From: Cryobacterium psychrotolerans | GTDB lineage: Bacteria > Actinomycetota > Actinomycetes > Actinomycetales > Microbacteriaceae | DNA: 64,000 bases | NCBI RefSeq assembly: GCF_900101115.1 | Contig: NZ_FNFU01000013.1 | Coordinates: forward strand, 1-64,000 | Direction: 5' to 3' | Notes under the pieces: generated by a model | Told to the model about the DNA's origin: nothing | Databases searched by the model: none | Seen by the model: only the letters and a program-made list of their open reading frames with translations | In this document: positions 52,095 to 61,824 of the stretch, in pieces | Numbering within the stretch: position 1 is the stretch's first letter | Layout of the letters: each line of letters starts with the position of its first letter | Position numbers and translations under genes: made by a program

Positions 52095-54287
52095 CTAGAG
52101 CTCGACGTCGTCGACGTCCTCTTCGCCGGAGGGCACGGGCGGGGCGGCGGCGGATGCGACGGTGAGCGAGTCCCCGTCCGGTGCGAGTTCGACCCGAACC
52201 GTGTCACCGTCGCGAACCTCGCCGGACAGCAGCGCCCGGGCCAGCCGGTCGTCGATTTCCTGCTGCATCAGCCTGCGCAGCGGACGCGCGCCGTAGATCG
52301 GGTCGTATCCGCGCTCGGCCAGCCAGGCCCGGGCATCCGGGGTCACGGCCAGTTCGAGCCTGCGCTCGGCGAGCCGCCGCTGCAGACGGTCGACGTTCAG
52401 CTCCACGATCCGGCCGAGATCCTCCATCGACAGCGACGAGAACACCACGATGTCGTCGAGGCGGTTCACGAACTCGGGCTTGAAGGACTTGCGCACCAGG
52501 TCCCGGACGGCGGTTTCCTTCTGCTCGGGCGAGAGCGTCTGGTCGACCATGAACTGCGAACCGAGGTTCGAGGTGAGCACCATGATCGTGTTGCGGAAGT
52601 CGACGGTGCGGCCCTGGCCGTCGGTGAGCCGGCCGTCGTCGAGCACCTGCAGCAGCACGTCGAACACCTCAGGGTGCGCCTTCTCTACCTCGTCGAAGAG
52701 GATCACAGAGTACGGCCGCCGGCGCACGGCCTCGGTGAGCTGCCCGCCCTGCTCGTACCCGATGTACCCGGGGGGCGCCCCGACCAGGCGCGATACGGAG
52801 AACTTCTCGCCGTACTCGCTCATGTCGATGCGCACCATCGCCTTCTCGTCGTCGAAGAGGAAGTCGGCGAGCGCCTTGGCCAGCTCCGTCTTGCCCACGC
52901 CGGTCGGGCCGAGGAACAGGAACGACCCGGTGGGCCGGTCTGGGTCGGAGATCCCGGCCCGGGTGCGGCGCACGGCGTCGGCAACCGCGCGCACGGCATC
53001 CTTCTGGCCGATCAGCCGGTGGGCGAGCTCGCCCTCGAGGTTCAGCAGCTTCTCGGTCTCGCCCTGCAGCAGGCGGCCCACCGGGATGCCGGTCCAGGCC
53101 GCGACCACGGCGGCGATGTCCTCTGCGGTGACGTGGTCGTTGACCATCCGCGGCCCCTCCGACTCGGTCTTCTCCGCGGCGGCCAGCTCCCGCTGCATCA
53201 CCGGGATGTCGCCGTAGAGCAGGCGGGACGCCTTCTCCAGGTTGCCCTCCCGCTGTGCGCGGTCGGCCTCGCTGCGCGCGGAGTCGAGCCGTTCCTTGAG
53301 TTCGCCGACCCGGTTGAGCGAGGCCCGCTCCGTTTCCCAGCGCGCCTGCAGCTCGGAGAGCTTCTCCTGGCGCTCGGCGAGGTCTTCGCGCAGCTTCTGC
53401 AGCCGCAACCTGGACGCGTCGTCCTTCTCCTTCTTGAGGGCGAGCTCCTCGAGCCTGAGCCGATCGACGCCGCGCCGCAGCTCGTCGATCTCCACCGGGG
53501 CCGAGTCGATTTCCATCCGCAGCCGGCTCGCCGCCTCGTCGATCAGGTCGATGGCCTTGTCCGGCAGCTGCCGGGCCGTGATGTACCGGTTCGACAGGGA
53601 TGCCGCCGCCACGAGCGCCGAGTCGGCGATCGACACCTTGTGGTGGGCCTCGTAGCGCTCCTTGAGCCCGCGGAGGATGGCCACGGTGTCTTCGACGCTC
53701 GGTTCGTCCACGAGCACCGGCTGGAAACGGCGCTCGAGCGCGGCATCCTTCTCGATGAACTCGCGGTATTCGTTCAGGGTGGTCGCGCCGATCAGGCGGA
53801 GTTCGCCGCGGGCGAGCATGGGCTTGAGCATGTTGGAGGCCGCCACGGAGCCCTCGCCGCCGCCGGCGCCCATCAGGGTGTGCAGCTCATCGACGAAGGT
53901 GATGATCTCCCCCTCCGCGTCGTTGATCTCCTTGAGCACGGACTTCAGCCGCTCCTCGAACTCACCGCGATACTTCGCGCCGGCGACGAGCGCGGCCAGG
54001 TCGAGGGAGACGAGCTGCTTGCCCTTGAGCGAATCGGCGACGTCGCCGGCGACGATGCGCTGGGCCAGCCCCTCGACGACGGCGGTCTTGCCCACGCCGG
54101 GTTCCCCGATGAGCACCGGGTTGTTCTTCGTGCGACGGGTGAGAACCTGGCTCACCCGGCGAATCTCGGCATCGCGGCCGATCACCGGGTCGAGCTTGCC
54201 CGTGCGGGCGATTTCGGTGAGGTTGACCCCGTAGAGCTCCAGGGCGCTCTTCGCTTCCTCCTGGGGCGGCTGCTGTCCGGCTTGCAT
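52095..54287 (-). CDS. clpB: ClpB-type disaggregase lacking the N-terminal domain
   Basis: This 730-residue Hsp100 begins at the AAA1 module. Walker A1 is GEPGVGKT (residues about 63-70). The coiled-coil middle domain spans about 290-410. Walker A2 is GPTGVGKT, with [15 protein letters not shown] behind it. It extracts proteins from aggregates with DnaK. Full ClpB is about 860 residues; the Clp-N domain is absent. The upstream DNA is immediately a ribosome site and HAIR operator, so this is the true start and not a frameshift. It ends in an acidic tail. Confidence 0.9.
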   Translation of the reverse strand: MQAGQQPPQEEAKSALELYGVNLTEIARTGKLDPVIGRDAEIRRVSQVLTRRTKNNPVLIGEPGVGKTAVVEGLAQRIVAGDVADSLKGKQLVSLDLAALVAGAKYRGEFEERLKSVLKEINDAEGEIITFVDELHTLMGAGGGEGSVAASNMLKPMLARGELRLIGATTLNEYREFIEKDAALERRFQPVLVDEPSVEDTVAILRGLKERYEAHHKVSIADSALVAAASLSNRYITARQLPDKAIDLIDEAASRLRMEIDSAPVEIDELRRGVDRLRLEELALKKEKDDASRLRLQKLREDLAERQEKLSELQARWETERASLNRVGELKERLDSARSEADRAQREGNLEKASRLLYGDIPVMQRELAAAEKTESEGPRMVNDHVTAEDIAAVVAAWTGIPVGRLLQGETEKLLNLEGELAHRLIGQKDAVRAVADAVRRTRAGISDPDRPTGSFLFLGPTGVGKTELAKALADFLFDDEKAMVRIDMSEYGEKFSVSRLVGAPPGYIGYEQGGQLTEAVRRRPYSVILFDEVEKAHPEVFDVLLQVLDDGRLTDGQGRTVDFRNTIMVLTSNLGSQFMVDQTLSPEQKETAVRDLVRKSFKPEFVNRLDDIVVFSSLSMEDLGRIVELNVDRLQRRLAERRLELAVTPDARAWLAERGYDPIYGARPLRRLMQQEIDDRLARALLSGEVRDGDTVRVELAPDGDSLTVASAAAPPVPSGEEDVDDVEL

Positions 54288-54305
54288 CGCGAGGTCTCCT
54301 TCAAA

Positions 54306-54326
54306 GTTGAGTCTGATTGGCTCAAG
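54306..54326 (-). promoter_or_regulatory. HAIR operator (HspR site) upstream of clpB
   Basis: GTTGAGT-n7-GCTCAAG matches the HspR-associated inverted repeat CTTGAGT-n7-ACTCAAG with one changed base per arm. It lies 19 bases before the clpB ATG and places clpB under the HspR encoded at 59788-60204. Confidence 0.88.
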
Positions 54327-54428
54327 TTTATCGAGATTGGGCGATTCCCGCTAGGGCGGACTCTCTCCGGGCCTCCCAGCCGCGCGTGAGAGACTGGACG
54401 TCGACTTACGTACGGATTTCCTCCCACT

Positions 54429-57400
54429 ATGGCCCATACCCTCAGCTCGCACGAGATTGCCCTGCTCGTCGGCAGCCAGGCCTTCTCCCGCGGCGAGCGC
54501 TACGTGCGCAACGGACACGTGCAAAAACAAACCTGGTTCGGTTCCGGCACCCAGCTCTTCGGACAGGTGCGGGGCACTCGCCCCGAGCCCTATTCGGTGA
54601 CCGTGTCGTTCACGGTGAACGCCGCCGGGCAGGCCAGCCGGGCCACGGGCGTGTGCACCTGCCCGGTCAAGCGCAACTGCAAGCATGTCGCCGCCCTGCT
54701 CCTGGCCAGCCGGGATTCCCCGGCGGACGGCCCCGATGGCCCGATTCGAGAACGCCGGATGCCAGCCTTCGAGCCCGGGGCCCGGCCTGCCGCGCCCAGG
54801 GCGCCCTCGCAGCAGGGCGTCTCGGTCGTCCGGACCCGCGCCAGGCTCGCCCTGCAATTCGAGCTGCTCGCCCCGATCAGCACCGGCTGGTACTCGGCCG
54901 GGCGCACGCGTCCGGCGCGGCGCCTGGGCATCCGCCCGATGGTGATGGGCAGCGGCGGCTCCTGGATCCGCGGCGGCCTGACCTGGGACAACCTGCTCTA
55001 CTCCCTCGACTCGCTCGATGCCACCCACGTGTCGATCCTGACCTCCCTGCGCGCGCTGTATGCGGCGGGCCGGGGCTACCGCGCCCCGGCCGACAACTGG
55101 TTGCACCTCGACGACGCCGGGAACGAGGACCTCTGGGAGATCCTCGACACGGCCCAGGGCGCCCGGATGCCGCTGGTCTACGCCAACCCGGCGCAGGATC
55201 CGGTGGTGCTCTCGTCTGCTCCGGCCACCCTGGCGGTCGACATCAGTCGCGGCGAAGCCGGGCTCGCGCTCACGCCGACCGTCACGCTCGCCGGCCGGCG
55301 CCTCGATCGGCAGCACCTCGGTTTCCTCGGCGATCCGGCGCACGGGCTGTTCGCCTGGGACGGGCCCGGCGGCGAAGCGGCCCCGGGCGGCGATGTCCGG
55401 CTCACCCTCGCGCAGCTCTCCCACCCGGTCAGCGCCCAACTGCGCGCCCTCGCCGAGAGCGCGAACCGTCTGGTGCGTTCGAACGACGAGGATGCCTTCC
55501 TCGCCCAGGTCTACCCGTTCCTGCGGCGGCAGGGCGCGGTGACCAGCCGCGACGGGTCGTTCGACCTGCCCGACATCCCTCGCCCCGTGCTGGCGCTGGC
55601 GATCACGCACTCCGACGAGACCGCGGCCGGCCCGCGGATCGGCGTGCGCTGGGACTGGCGCTACCTGGCCCCGGGCGACTCGCCCGCGGCGGTGTCCGGT
55701 TCCCGGCGCCCCCTGTGGCCGTGGCCGGGCGACACGGCCTTCCGCGACGAGGGTCGTGAGGCGGATATCCTGAACGCGCTGGGCCCCGCGCTCGCCCGGT
55801 TCCCGACCATCGCGCCCCAGCACCGCGGCGCGCCCCGGCTGAACGCGTCGGCGGGCCTCGCCGGAGGCGCGATGATCGCGTTCCTGGACGCGGTGCCCGA
55901 GTTCACCCGGTCCGGCGACGTGGTCGTAGAGGTGATCGGCGACGCCCCCGACTACCGTGCCGCGGAGCAGCCGCCGGTGATCAGCCTGGCCACGACAGAC
56001 CGGGCCGACAGCCGCGACTGGTTCGACCTGGCCGTGACGGTGAGCATCGACGGCGAGAGCATCCCCTTCGACGCGCTCTTCCTGGCCCTCGCCGCCGACC
56101 GGGACGTGATGATCCTGCGCAGCGGCACGTACTTCAGCCTCGACCGGCCCGAGTTGCACCAGCTCCGGCGCCTGATCGAGGAGGCGCGCGCGCTGCAGGA
56201 GCCGGGCTCGGCCGCGCTCGGAATCAGCCGGTTCCAGGTGGACCTCTGGGACGAGCTGCAGGCGCTCGGCGTGGTGGCCGCCCAGGCGGCCGCCTGGCGC
56301 GAGACGATGGCCGGCCTGGCCGCGACGGTGTCGACGGATGCGACGGCGCTGCCCGGATGCCCCCTGCCGAGCGGCATCCAGGCCACGCTGCGCGGCTACC
56401 AGCAGGCCGGCTACGACTGGCTGAGCTTCCTCTACGACCACCAGCTGGGCGGCATCCTCGCCGACGACATGGGGCTCGGCAAGACGCTGCAGGCGATCGC
56501 CCTGATCGCCCGGGCGCGCGAGCAGGGCGCCGGGCGGGACGAGCCGGGTGCCCGACCCCCGTTCCTGGTCGTCGCGCCGACCAGCGTGGTGCCGAACTGG
56601 TCCGTCGAGTGCGCCAGGTTCGCGCCGGGGCTCACCGTGGCGACGATCACCGAAACAACCCGCAAGCGGGGTACCGTCCTGGCGGACGTGATCGCCGGCG
56701 CGGATGTCGTGATCACCTCGTACACGCTCTTTCGGCTGGACTTCGAGGAGTACAACGCCCGGGAGTGGGCCGGCCTGCTGCTCGACGAGGCGCAGTTCGT
56801 CAAGAACCACCAGTCCCGCGCGCACCAGTGCGCCCGCCGCCTGTCGACGCCGTTCAAGCTGGCGATCACCGGCACGCCGCTCGAAAACAACCTGATGGAG
56901 TTTTGGTCGTTGCTCTCGATCACCGCGCCGGGTCTGTTCCCGAGCCCGAGCCGGTTCGCCGAGTACTACCGGAAACCGATCGAGAAGGAGTCCGACGGCG
57001 ACCGGCTGGACCAGTTGCGCCGGCGCATCCGCCCGTTCATGCTGCGCCGCACGAAGGACGAGGTGGCCCGGGACCTGCCGGCCAAGCAGGAGCAGGTGCT
57101 CGAGCTCGAACTGCACCCGAAGCACCGCAAGGTCTACGAGACGCACCTGCAGCGGGAGCGGCAGAAGGTGCTCGGGCTGATCGGCGACCTGGGCGCGAAC
57201 CGGTTCGAGATCTTCCGGTCGCTGACCATGCTGCGCCAGCTCAGCCTCGACGCCAGCCTCTACGACCCGGCCTACGAGGGAATCCCCTCGACCAAGCTCG
57301 ACGCCCTGCTCGAACTGCTCGCCGACACCGTGGCCGAGGGGCACCGCACCCTCATCTTCAGCCAGTTCACCCAGTACCTCGGCAAGGCCAGGGACCGCCT

Positions 57401-57791
57401 GGACGCCGCCGGGATCTCGTACGCCTACCTCGACGGCAAGACGCGCAACCGGGCGCGGGTGATCGCAGACTTCAAGGAGGGCGACGCCTCGGTCTTCCTG
57501 ATCAGCCTCAAGGCGGGCGGGTTCGGCCTCAACCTGACCGAGGCGGACTACGTCATCCTGCTCGACCCCTGGTGGAACCCGGCGACCGAGGCGCAGGCCG
57601 TCGACCGCGTGCACCGGATCGGCCAGAGCAAGAACGTCATGGTCTACCGGCTGGTCTCCAGGGACACGATCGAGGAGAAGGTGATGGCGCTTAAGGCCGC
57701 CAAGGCCCGGCTGTTCGACAGCGTGATGACGACCGGCTCCGCCCACGGCACCGCGCTCTCGGCCGCCGACATCCGCGAGCTCCTGGCCTGA
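54429..57791 (+). CDS. SWIM zinc-finger SNF2-family helicase
   Basis: This is a 1120-residue DEAD/DEAH-box ATPase. The N-terminal SWIM finger is Cys76-x-Cys78-x5-Cys84-x-His86. A long middle region (residues about 130-630) has no clear motif. The SNF2 core follows: DDMGLGKTLQ (about 678), LLLDEAQFVKN (about 785), ITGTPLENN, LMEFWSLL, and the helicase C part FSQFTQYLG, SLKAGGFGLNLT and VDRVHRIGQ. It probably remodels nucleic acid-protein complexes. No partner is visible. It is divergent from clpB. Confidence 0.9.
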   Translation: MAHTLSSHEIALLVGSQAFSRGERYVRNGHVQKQTWFGSGTQLFGQVRGTRPEPYSVTVSFTVNAAGQASRATGVCTCPVKRNCKHVAALLLASRDSPADGPDGPIRERRMPAFEPGARPAAPRAPSQQGVSVVRTRARLALQFELLAPISTGWYSAGRTRPARRLGIRPMVMGSGGSWIRGGLTWDNLLYSLDSLDATHVSILTSLRALYAAGRGYRAPADNWLHLDDAGNEDLWEILDTAQGARMPLVYANPAQDPVVLSSAPATLAVDISRGEAGLALTPTVTLAGRRLDRQHLGFLGDPAHGLFAWDGPGGEAAPGGDVRLTLAQLSHPVSAQLRALAESANRLVRSNDEDAFLAQVYPFLRRQGAVTSRDGSFDLPDIPRPVLALAITHSDETAAGPRIGVRWDWRYLAPGDSPAAVSGSRRPLWPWPGDTAFRDEGREADILNALGPALARFPTIAPQHRGAPRLNASAGLAGGAMIAFLDAVPEFTRSGDVVVEVIGDAPDYRAAEQPPVISLATTDRADSRDWFDLAVTVSIDGESIPFDALFLALAADRDVMILRSGTYFSLDRPELHQLRRLIEEARALQEPGSAALGISRFQVDLWDELQALGVVAAQAAAWRETMAGLAATVSTDATALPGCPLPSGIQATLRGYQQAGYDWLSFLYDHQLGGILADDMGLGKTLQAIALIARAREQGAGRDEPGARPPFLVVAPTSVVPNWSVECARFAPGLTVATITETTRKRGTVLADVIAGADVVITSYTLFRLDFEEYNAREWAGLLLDEAQFVKNHQSRAHQCARRLSTPFKLAITGTPLENNLMEFWSLLSITAPGLFPSPSRFAEYYRKPIEKESDGDRLDQLRRRIRPFMLRRTKDEVARDLPAKQEQVLELELHPKHRKVYETHLQRERQKVLGLIGDLGANRFEIFRSLTMLRQLSLDASLYDPAYEGIPSTKLDALLELLADTVAEGHRTLIFSQFTQYLGKARDRLDAAGISYAYLDGKTRNRARVIADFKEGDASVFLISLKAGGFGLNLTEADYVILLDPWWNPATEAQAVDRVHRIGQSKNVMVYRLVSRDTIEEKVMALKAAKARLFDSVMTTGSAHGTALSAADIRELLA

Positions 57792-57874
57792 GGGCGGGGC
57801 GCGCCGGTTCCGGCGGGCTTGCCGAGCCGCCACACGCGGAGCGTCCGCCTAGCCGCCCACGGCAGAATGGTCGG

Positions 57875-58525
57875 GTGAGCCCCACCACGACCTTCGCCCT
57901 GATCCGCCACGGCCAGACCGCCTGGAACGCCCAGCAGCGCATCCAGGGCGCGACCGACATCCCGCTCAACGACACCGGCCGAGGGCAGGCGACGGATGCC
58001 GTCACGGCCCTGTCCGGTTACGACTGGGACTTCCTCGCCTCCTCGCCGCTCTCCCGCGCCGCCGAGACGGCCGACCTCATCGCCGCGGGGCTCGAGCTCG
58101 ACGTCACCCGGCGCATCCCGGGCCTCGTCGAGCGCGACTACGGCCCGGCCGAGGGACTCCGCGCGGGCGACGAACTCGAGGCGCTCCGGTTTCCGGGCGG
58201 CTTCCACGGCGCGGAGAGCGAGTCCGCCGTCGCCGAACGCGCAATCGACAGCCTGGAGCTGCTCGCCCGGGAACACCGCGGGGCGCGCATCATCATCGTC
58301 ACCCACGGCACGCTCATCCGGCTCGCCCTCACGAGGGCGTTCGCCCGGGACGTGGGCACCATCGACAATGCCGCGCTCACCCGCGTGCGCCACCACGCCG
58401 ACGCCTGGCACCTCGACCTCCTGAACGGAATCCCCCTCTCCTCCCCCCCCCCCCCGAAACCGCAGTTGTGCGCGTTAAAACGCCCGAATAACGCGCACAA
58501 CTGCGGTTTCGCGGGGGTGAGTTAG
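57875..58525 (+). CDS. Histidine phosphatase family protein
   Basis: This 216-residue phosphoglycerate-mutase-like phosphatase has LIRHGQTAWN (catalytic His), SSPLSRAAETADLI, proton-donor Glu in LVERDYGPAEG and IVTHGTLIR. The substrate is unknown. The start is GTG, with CAGAAT ending 6 bases upstream. The last 30 or so residues (from about LSSPPPPKPQLCAL) are translated from a poly-C tract and a family 2 palindrome, so the native C-terminus was replaced or extended by the element. Confidence 0.87.
   Translation: MSPTTTFALIRHGQTAWNAQQRIQGATDIPLNDTGRGQATDAVTALSGYDWDFLASSPLSRAAETADLIAAGLELDVTRRIPGLVERDYGPAEGLRAGDELEALRFPGGFHGAESESAVAERAIDSLELLAREHRGARIIIVTHGTLIRLALTRAFARDVGTIDNAALTRVRHHADAWHLDLLNGIPLSSPPPPKPQLCALKRPNNAHNCGFAGVS
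58443..58516. repeat. C13 tract plus palindromic element, family 2 copy 3
   Basis: Thirteen C bases (58443-58455) lead into a perfect 23-bp stem with an 11-base loop (58455-58511, arm starting CGAAACCGCAGTTGTGCG). Past one unpaired base the stem extends as GGGGG pairing with the poly-C. It is the most intact family 2 copy and lies in the overlapping 3' ends of two convergent genes. Confidence 0.9.
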
Positions 58526-59658
58526 CGGGTTGAGACGGTGACGGTGAATTTGGCGTTGCGAGCGACCTGGTGCGTCGGGCCGACGATGCGGGTGAGCGCG
58601 GGGCGGTAGCCGAGGTGGGTGTTCCAGACGGTCCACAGCTCCCCGCCGGGCCGGAGCACGCGCGCGGCATCCTCGAAGAGCTTCAGCGCGATCCCGGCGT
58701 GCACCGACGAGCCGATGTGGAAGGGCGGGTTCAGCACAATCAGCTCGGCCGAGGCATCCGGTCGGCTGCCGAGCGCGTCGTCCCGCACGACACGCACCCG
58801 GTCGGTCACGCCGTTGGCCTCCATGGTGGCCCGGGCGGATGCGACGGCCGCGGCCGACTGGTCGGTGGCGATCAGCCGCAGCCCGGGGCGGCGCCGGGCC
58901 AGGGCTGCCGCGAGCACGCCGGTGCCGCAGCCGAGGTCGATGGCCGACCCGGCATCCGGCTTCATCCGGTCGAGGAACTCCAGCAGGAATCGCGTGCCGA
59001 TGTCGATCGTGGTGCCCGCGAAGGCCGCCCCGTGCGCGCAGACTGTGAGCGACAGCCCGGGGGCCAGGTCGTCGTGCCGCGCCACCCGCGGCCAGGCCGG
59101 CGCGTCGGTCACCGGCAACGGCGCCGAGGCGATCAGCACCCGGGACTTCTGCCGGGCCGGCGACACCTGCAGTTCGCCGAAATGGCGGCCCAGGACCTCG
59201 TTCATGGCGATGGTCATGTGCTTGATCCGTCCGCCCGCGAACACGCGCACGTGCGGCGACGCGAACCGGCGCACGGCGTCGGCCAGCTCGTCGAGCGCCG
59301 ACAGGCTGCGCGGCAATTGCAGCAGCACAACCCGAGCCCCGGCCAGGAGTTCCTCGCCCAGCGGCAGCGAGCGGTAGGCCTCCGCCAACCCGGACTCGGC
59401 CGCGTTGCGGGCGAGCGCCTGCTCACCGGAGAGTCCGTCCTGGTGGGTCCGGATGCCCCGCGCGCCGTGCAGCGCCGCCGCACCGAGCGTGAGCGCCCCG
59501 TAATGGTCCTCGAGCACGACCACCTCTCCGGGCCCCGCAGCCGCCAGGTCCGCGGCCGCCTCATCGAGGATCAGCCGGTCGCTCGCGTCGACGGCGAAGA
59601 GGTTCTCGGCCTCGACATCCGGGTGGCGCCGGAGGCGGTCGAAGGAGAAGTCGGGCAT
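58522..59658 (-). CDS. RlmG/RsmC-like rRNA guanine-N2 methyltransferase
   Basis: This 378-residue MTS-domain protein has an N-terminal catalytically inactive-type half (residues 1-190) and a C-terminal SAM half with AIDLGCGTGVLAAALA, IATDQSAAAV and the catalytic NPPFH motif in VLNPPFHIGS. This duplicated layout is typical of RsmC/RlmG enzymes, which methylate 16S or 23S rRNA guanine. TACCCT ends 6 bases before the ATG, suggesting a leaderless message. The stop overlaps the convergent phosphatase gene by 4 bases. Confidence 0.86.
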   Translation of the reverse strand: MPDFSFDRLRRHPDVEAENLFAVDASDRLILDEAAADLAAAGPGEVVVLEDHYGALTLGAAALHGARGIRTHQDGLSGEQALARNAAESGLAEAYRSLPLGEELLAGARVVLLQLPRSLSALDELADAVRRFASPHVRVFAGGRIKHMTIAMNEVLGRHFGELQVSPARQKSRVLIASAPLPVTDAPAWPRVARHDDLAPGLSLTVCAHGAAFAGTTIDIGTRFLLEFLDRMKPDAGSAIDLGCGTGVLAAALARRRPGLRLIATDQSAAAVASARATMEANGVTDRVRVVRDDALGSRPDASAELIVLNPPFHIGSSVHAGIALKLFEDAARVLRPGGELWTVWNTHLGYRPALTRIVGPTHQVARNAKFTVTVSTR

Positions 59659-59728
59659 CCCCTCAGGGTAGCCGGGCCAAGGTAGCCGGGACGCTGGGGC
59701 GCCCTCCCCGCGGTCGCCAGGTTTGACC

Positions 59729-59776
59729 TGCGGACAACGAACCTTCGCGAGCGAAGTAGAAGGTGCGTTGTCCGCA
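59729..59776. repeat. Palindromic element, family 1 copy 3 (after hspR)
   Basis: The 18-bp arms (TGCGGACAACGAACCTTC) match in 17 of 18 positions around a 12-base loop, 11 bases past the hspR stop. It probably ends the dnaK operon transcript before the methyltransferase promoter. Confidence 0.85.
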
Positions 59777-59787
59777 ACTCAGCGCTG

Positions 59788-60204
59788 TCAGCGAGGTTCG
59801 AGCGGCCGCCAGATGACCACCTGGTTCGAGCGGCGGAGGCGCGTTCCGGCCCGCATCGAGGTGACCTCACCGGCCGAGCCGGCCGCGAAAACGCGGCGGC
59901 CCGGGCGGTTGAGCATCTCATCGGCCAGGGCCGATTCGAGTTCACGCAGCCGGGCCTCGAGTCCACGCACGTGGTCTTCGAGCTCGAGAATGCGCCGGAT
60001 GCCTTCCAGGCTCACCCCCTGGGCGCCCAGCTGGGCGACCTCCCGCAGCCTGGCCACGTCCCGCACGGAGTAGCGGCGGGACTTCCCGGGCGTGCGCCCC
60101 GGGCTGACGAGCCCGAGGCGATCGTATTGGCGCAGGGTTTGCGGGTGCATGCCCGCAAGCTCCGCCGCCATCGAAATCACGAAGACCCGGGTGTTCTCGT
60201 CCAT
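59788..60204 (-). CDS. hspR: Heat-shock repressor HspR (MerR family)
   Basis: This 138-residue winged-helix repressor has the MerR HTH FVISMAAELAGMHPQTLRQYDRLGLVSPGR (residues about 8-37), the wing SRRYSVRDVARLRE, a coiled-coil dimer helix (residues about 70-95) and a basic C-terminal tail. In actinomycetes HspR binds HAIR sites with DnaK as co-repressor. It is the last gene of the dnaK operon, 2 bases behind dnaJ, and should control the HAIR sites at 54306, 63738 and 63801. Confidence 0.94.
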   Translation of the reverse strand: MDENTRVFVISMAAELAGMHPQTLRQYDRLGLVSPGRTPGKSRRYSVRDVARLREVAQLGAQGVSLEGIRRILELEDHVRGLEARLRELESALADEMLNRPGRRVFAAGSAGEVTSMRAGTRLRRSNQVVIWRPLEPR

Positions 60205-60206
60205 GG

Positions 60207-61205
60207 TCAGTCCTTCGCCCTCGCCAGGAGGTCCTCACGCGGGTTTTCCCTGGGCAGGGCCTCGGCGAACGCCTCGAGCTTCTCCTGGGCGTCATTCGAC
60301 AGGTGCGACGGAACGGCCACCTGCACGACCGCGAGGAGGTCACCGACGCCCTTGGGCGTGGTCACCCCGCGTCCCTTGACCCGGAGCACCCGGCCGCTGG
60401 GCGTGCCAGGGGCGACGCGCAGCTTGACCGGGGGGCCGCCGAGCGTCGGCACCTCGATCGTGGCGCCGAGGGTCGCCTCGACGAACGTGATCGGCACGGT
60501 GACGCGCAGGTTGAGTCCTTCGCGCTCGAAGACCGGGTGCTTGCGCACCGTGATCGTGAGCATGATGTCGCCCGGCTCGCCACCGTCGGGGCTCGGCTGC
60601 CCCTTGCCGCGCAGTTTGATCTTCTGGCCGTCGGCCACGCCCGCGGGAATCTTGACCTTGATCGGCCGGCCATCCTGCGTCTGCAGCGTGATCTGGTCGC
60701 CGTGGACGGCGGTGATGAAGTCGATGGTGGCCGTGGCGACCACGTCATGGCCCCTGCTCGGCCCACCGTAGCCGCGGAAGCCGCCGCTGGAGGTGCCGAA
60801 CTGGCCGCCGCCGCGTCCGAAGACGCCGCCGAGCACGTCGTCGAACCCGCCCTGCTGGAAGCTGTAGCCCTGCTGGCGCCCCCCGCCACCGCCACCGAAC
60901 ATGCCGCCGAAGACGTCCTCGAACCCGCCGGCCTGTCCGCCGCCGCCCGGGGCGGTGAAGCGTGCTCCACCGCCCATGGCGCGCACGGCGTCGTACTCCT
61001 TGCGCTGTTCAGCGTCGCCGATGACGGCATGCGCCTCGCTGAGTTCCTTGAACTTGGCCTCGGCCGCCGCATTGCCCGGATTCGCATCCGGATGGTACTT
61101 GCGGGCGAGCTTCCGGTAAGCCTTCTTCAGCTCGGCCGGCGAGACGTCCTTGGAGACGCCAAGGACCTTGTAGAAATCCTTATCGAACCAGTCCTGGCTA
61201 GCCAT
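60207..61205 (-). CDS. dnaJ: DnaJ co-chaperone without zinc finger
   Basis: This is a 332-residue J protein. The J-domain (residues 8-73) has the HPD motif in KYHPDANPGN. The long Gly/Phe/Gln-rich linker (about 80-165) carries GGGGGG runs. Two C-terminal substrate-binding beta-domains follow, the first starting DVVATATIDFITAVHG. The four CxxCxGxG zinc repeats of class I DnaJ are absent, so it is CbpA/DnaJ class II type. It stimulates DnaK ATPase. It overlaps grpE by 8 bases. Confidence 0.92.
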   Translation of the reverse strand: MASQDWFDKDFYKVLGVSKDVSPAELKKAYRKLARKYHPDANPGNAAAEAKFKELSEAHAVIGDAEQRKEYDAVRAMGGGARFTAPGGGGQAGGFEDVFGGMFGGGGGGRQQGYSFQQGGFDDVLGGVFGRGGGQFGTSSGGFRGYGGPSRGHDVVATATIDFITAVHGDQITLQTQDGRPIKVKIPAGVADGQKIKLRGKGQPSPDGGEPGDIMLTITVRKHPVFEREGLNLRVTVPITFVEATLGATIEVPTLGGPPVKLRVAPGTPSGRVLRVKGRGVTTPKGVGDLLAVVQVAVPSHLSNDAQEKLEAFAEALPRENPREDLLARAKD

Positions 61206-61824
61206 CGCTCGGTACCTGAACGACGACCTTCGCCACGCGCAACAGGCTCGAGCCGAGGTAGTACCCGGTTTCGACGACGTCGCCGACGGTTTCCGTCTGG
61301 ACGTCCGGGCTGGGCTGCTGGAAGATCGCCTCGTGCATGGACGGATCGAACGGATCCCCGACCGTGCCGAACGGCTTCAGGCCCAGGCGCTCGACGCTCG
61401 CCCGGAGCTTGGCCGCGATCGTGGCGAACGCGGTGTCGCCCGCCAGATCTCCGTGCCTCTCGGCGCGACCGAGGTCGTCGAGCACGGGAATGAGAACCTT
61501 GACGACCTCGCCGGTGATGCGCTCGCGTTCCACCTCGCGGTTCGCCTCGGTGCGCTTGCGGTAGTTGGCGTACTCCGCGGTCACGCGCTTGAGGTCGGCG
61601 AGGTGCTCGCTCGACGGTTCGGCGATCTCGCGCTCCGCGGCATCCAGGATGTCCTGGACCGTGAGTTCGTCCTCTTCGATCCCGTCGGCCGGGGCCGCCG
61701 AGGCGGCACCCTCAGGCACCACCTCGGCCTCGATGATCTCCTCGACGGTCTCCTCGGTGGTCTCCTCGGTGGTCTCCTCGGCGGAGGCCGGCTCGTCCTC
61801 CGGACGCTTCTTGTCGTCTGCCAT
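61198..61824 (-). CDS. grpE: GrpE nucleotide-exchange factor
   Basis: This is a 208-residue DnaK exchange factor. An acidic, repeat-rich N-terminus (TEETTEETTEETVEEIIEAE) precedes the coiled coil (about 70-120) and the beta-wing head with VLIPVLDDLGRAERHGD and FDPSMHEAIFQQPSPD. The ATG shares its A with the dnaK stop (TAATG), so translation is coupled. The Thr-Glu-Glu repeats come from a 12-base tandem repeat at about 61741-61780. Confidence 0.94.
   Translation of the reverse strand: MADDKKRPEDEPASAEETTEETTEETVEEIIEAEVVPEGAASAAPADGIEEDELTVQDILDAAEREIAEPSSEHLADLKRVTAEYANYRKRTEANREVERERITGEVVKVLIPVLDDLGRAERHGDLAGDTAFATIAAKLRASVERLGLKPFGTVGDPFDPSMHEAIFQQPSPDVQTETVGDVVETGYYLGSSLLRVAKVVVQVPSDG

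Noticed and set aside
52095-54287. ClpB as a 5'-truncated pseudogene
   Set aside because: A ribosome site and HAIR operator directly precede the ATG, both ATPase modules are intact, and no N-domain remnants lie upstream.
54351-57833. A 1160-codon open frame antisense to the SNF2 helicase gene
   Set aside because: It is a product of high GC with few stop codons. The translation is low-complexity Arg/Gly/Val/Ala with no domain, while the plus strand has clear helicase motifs.
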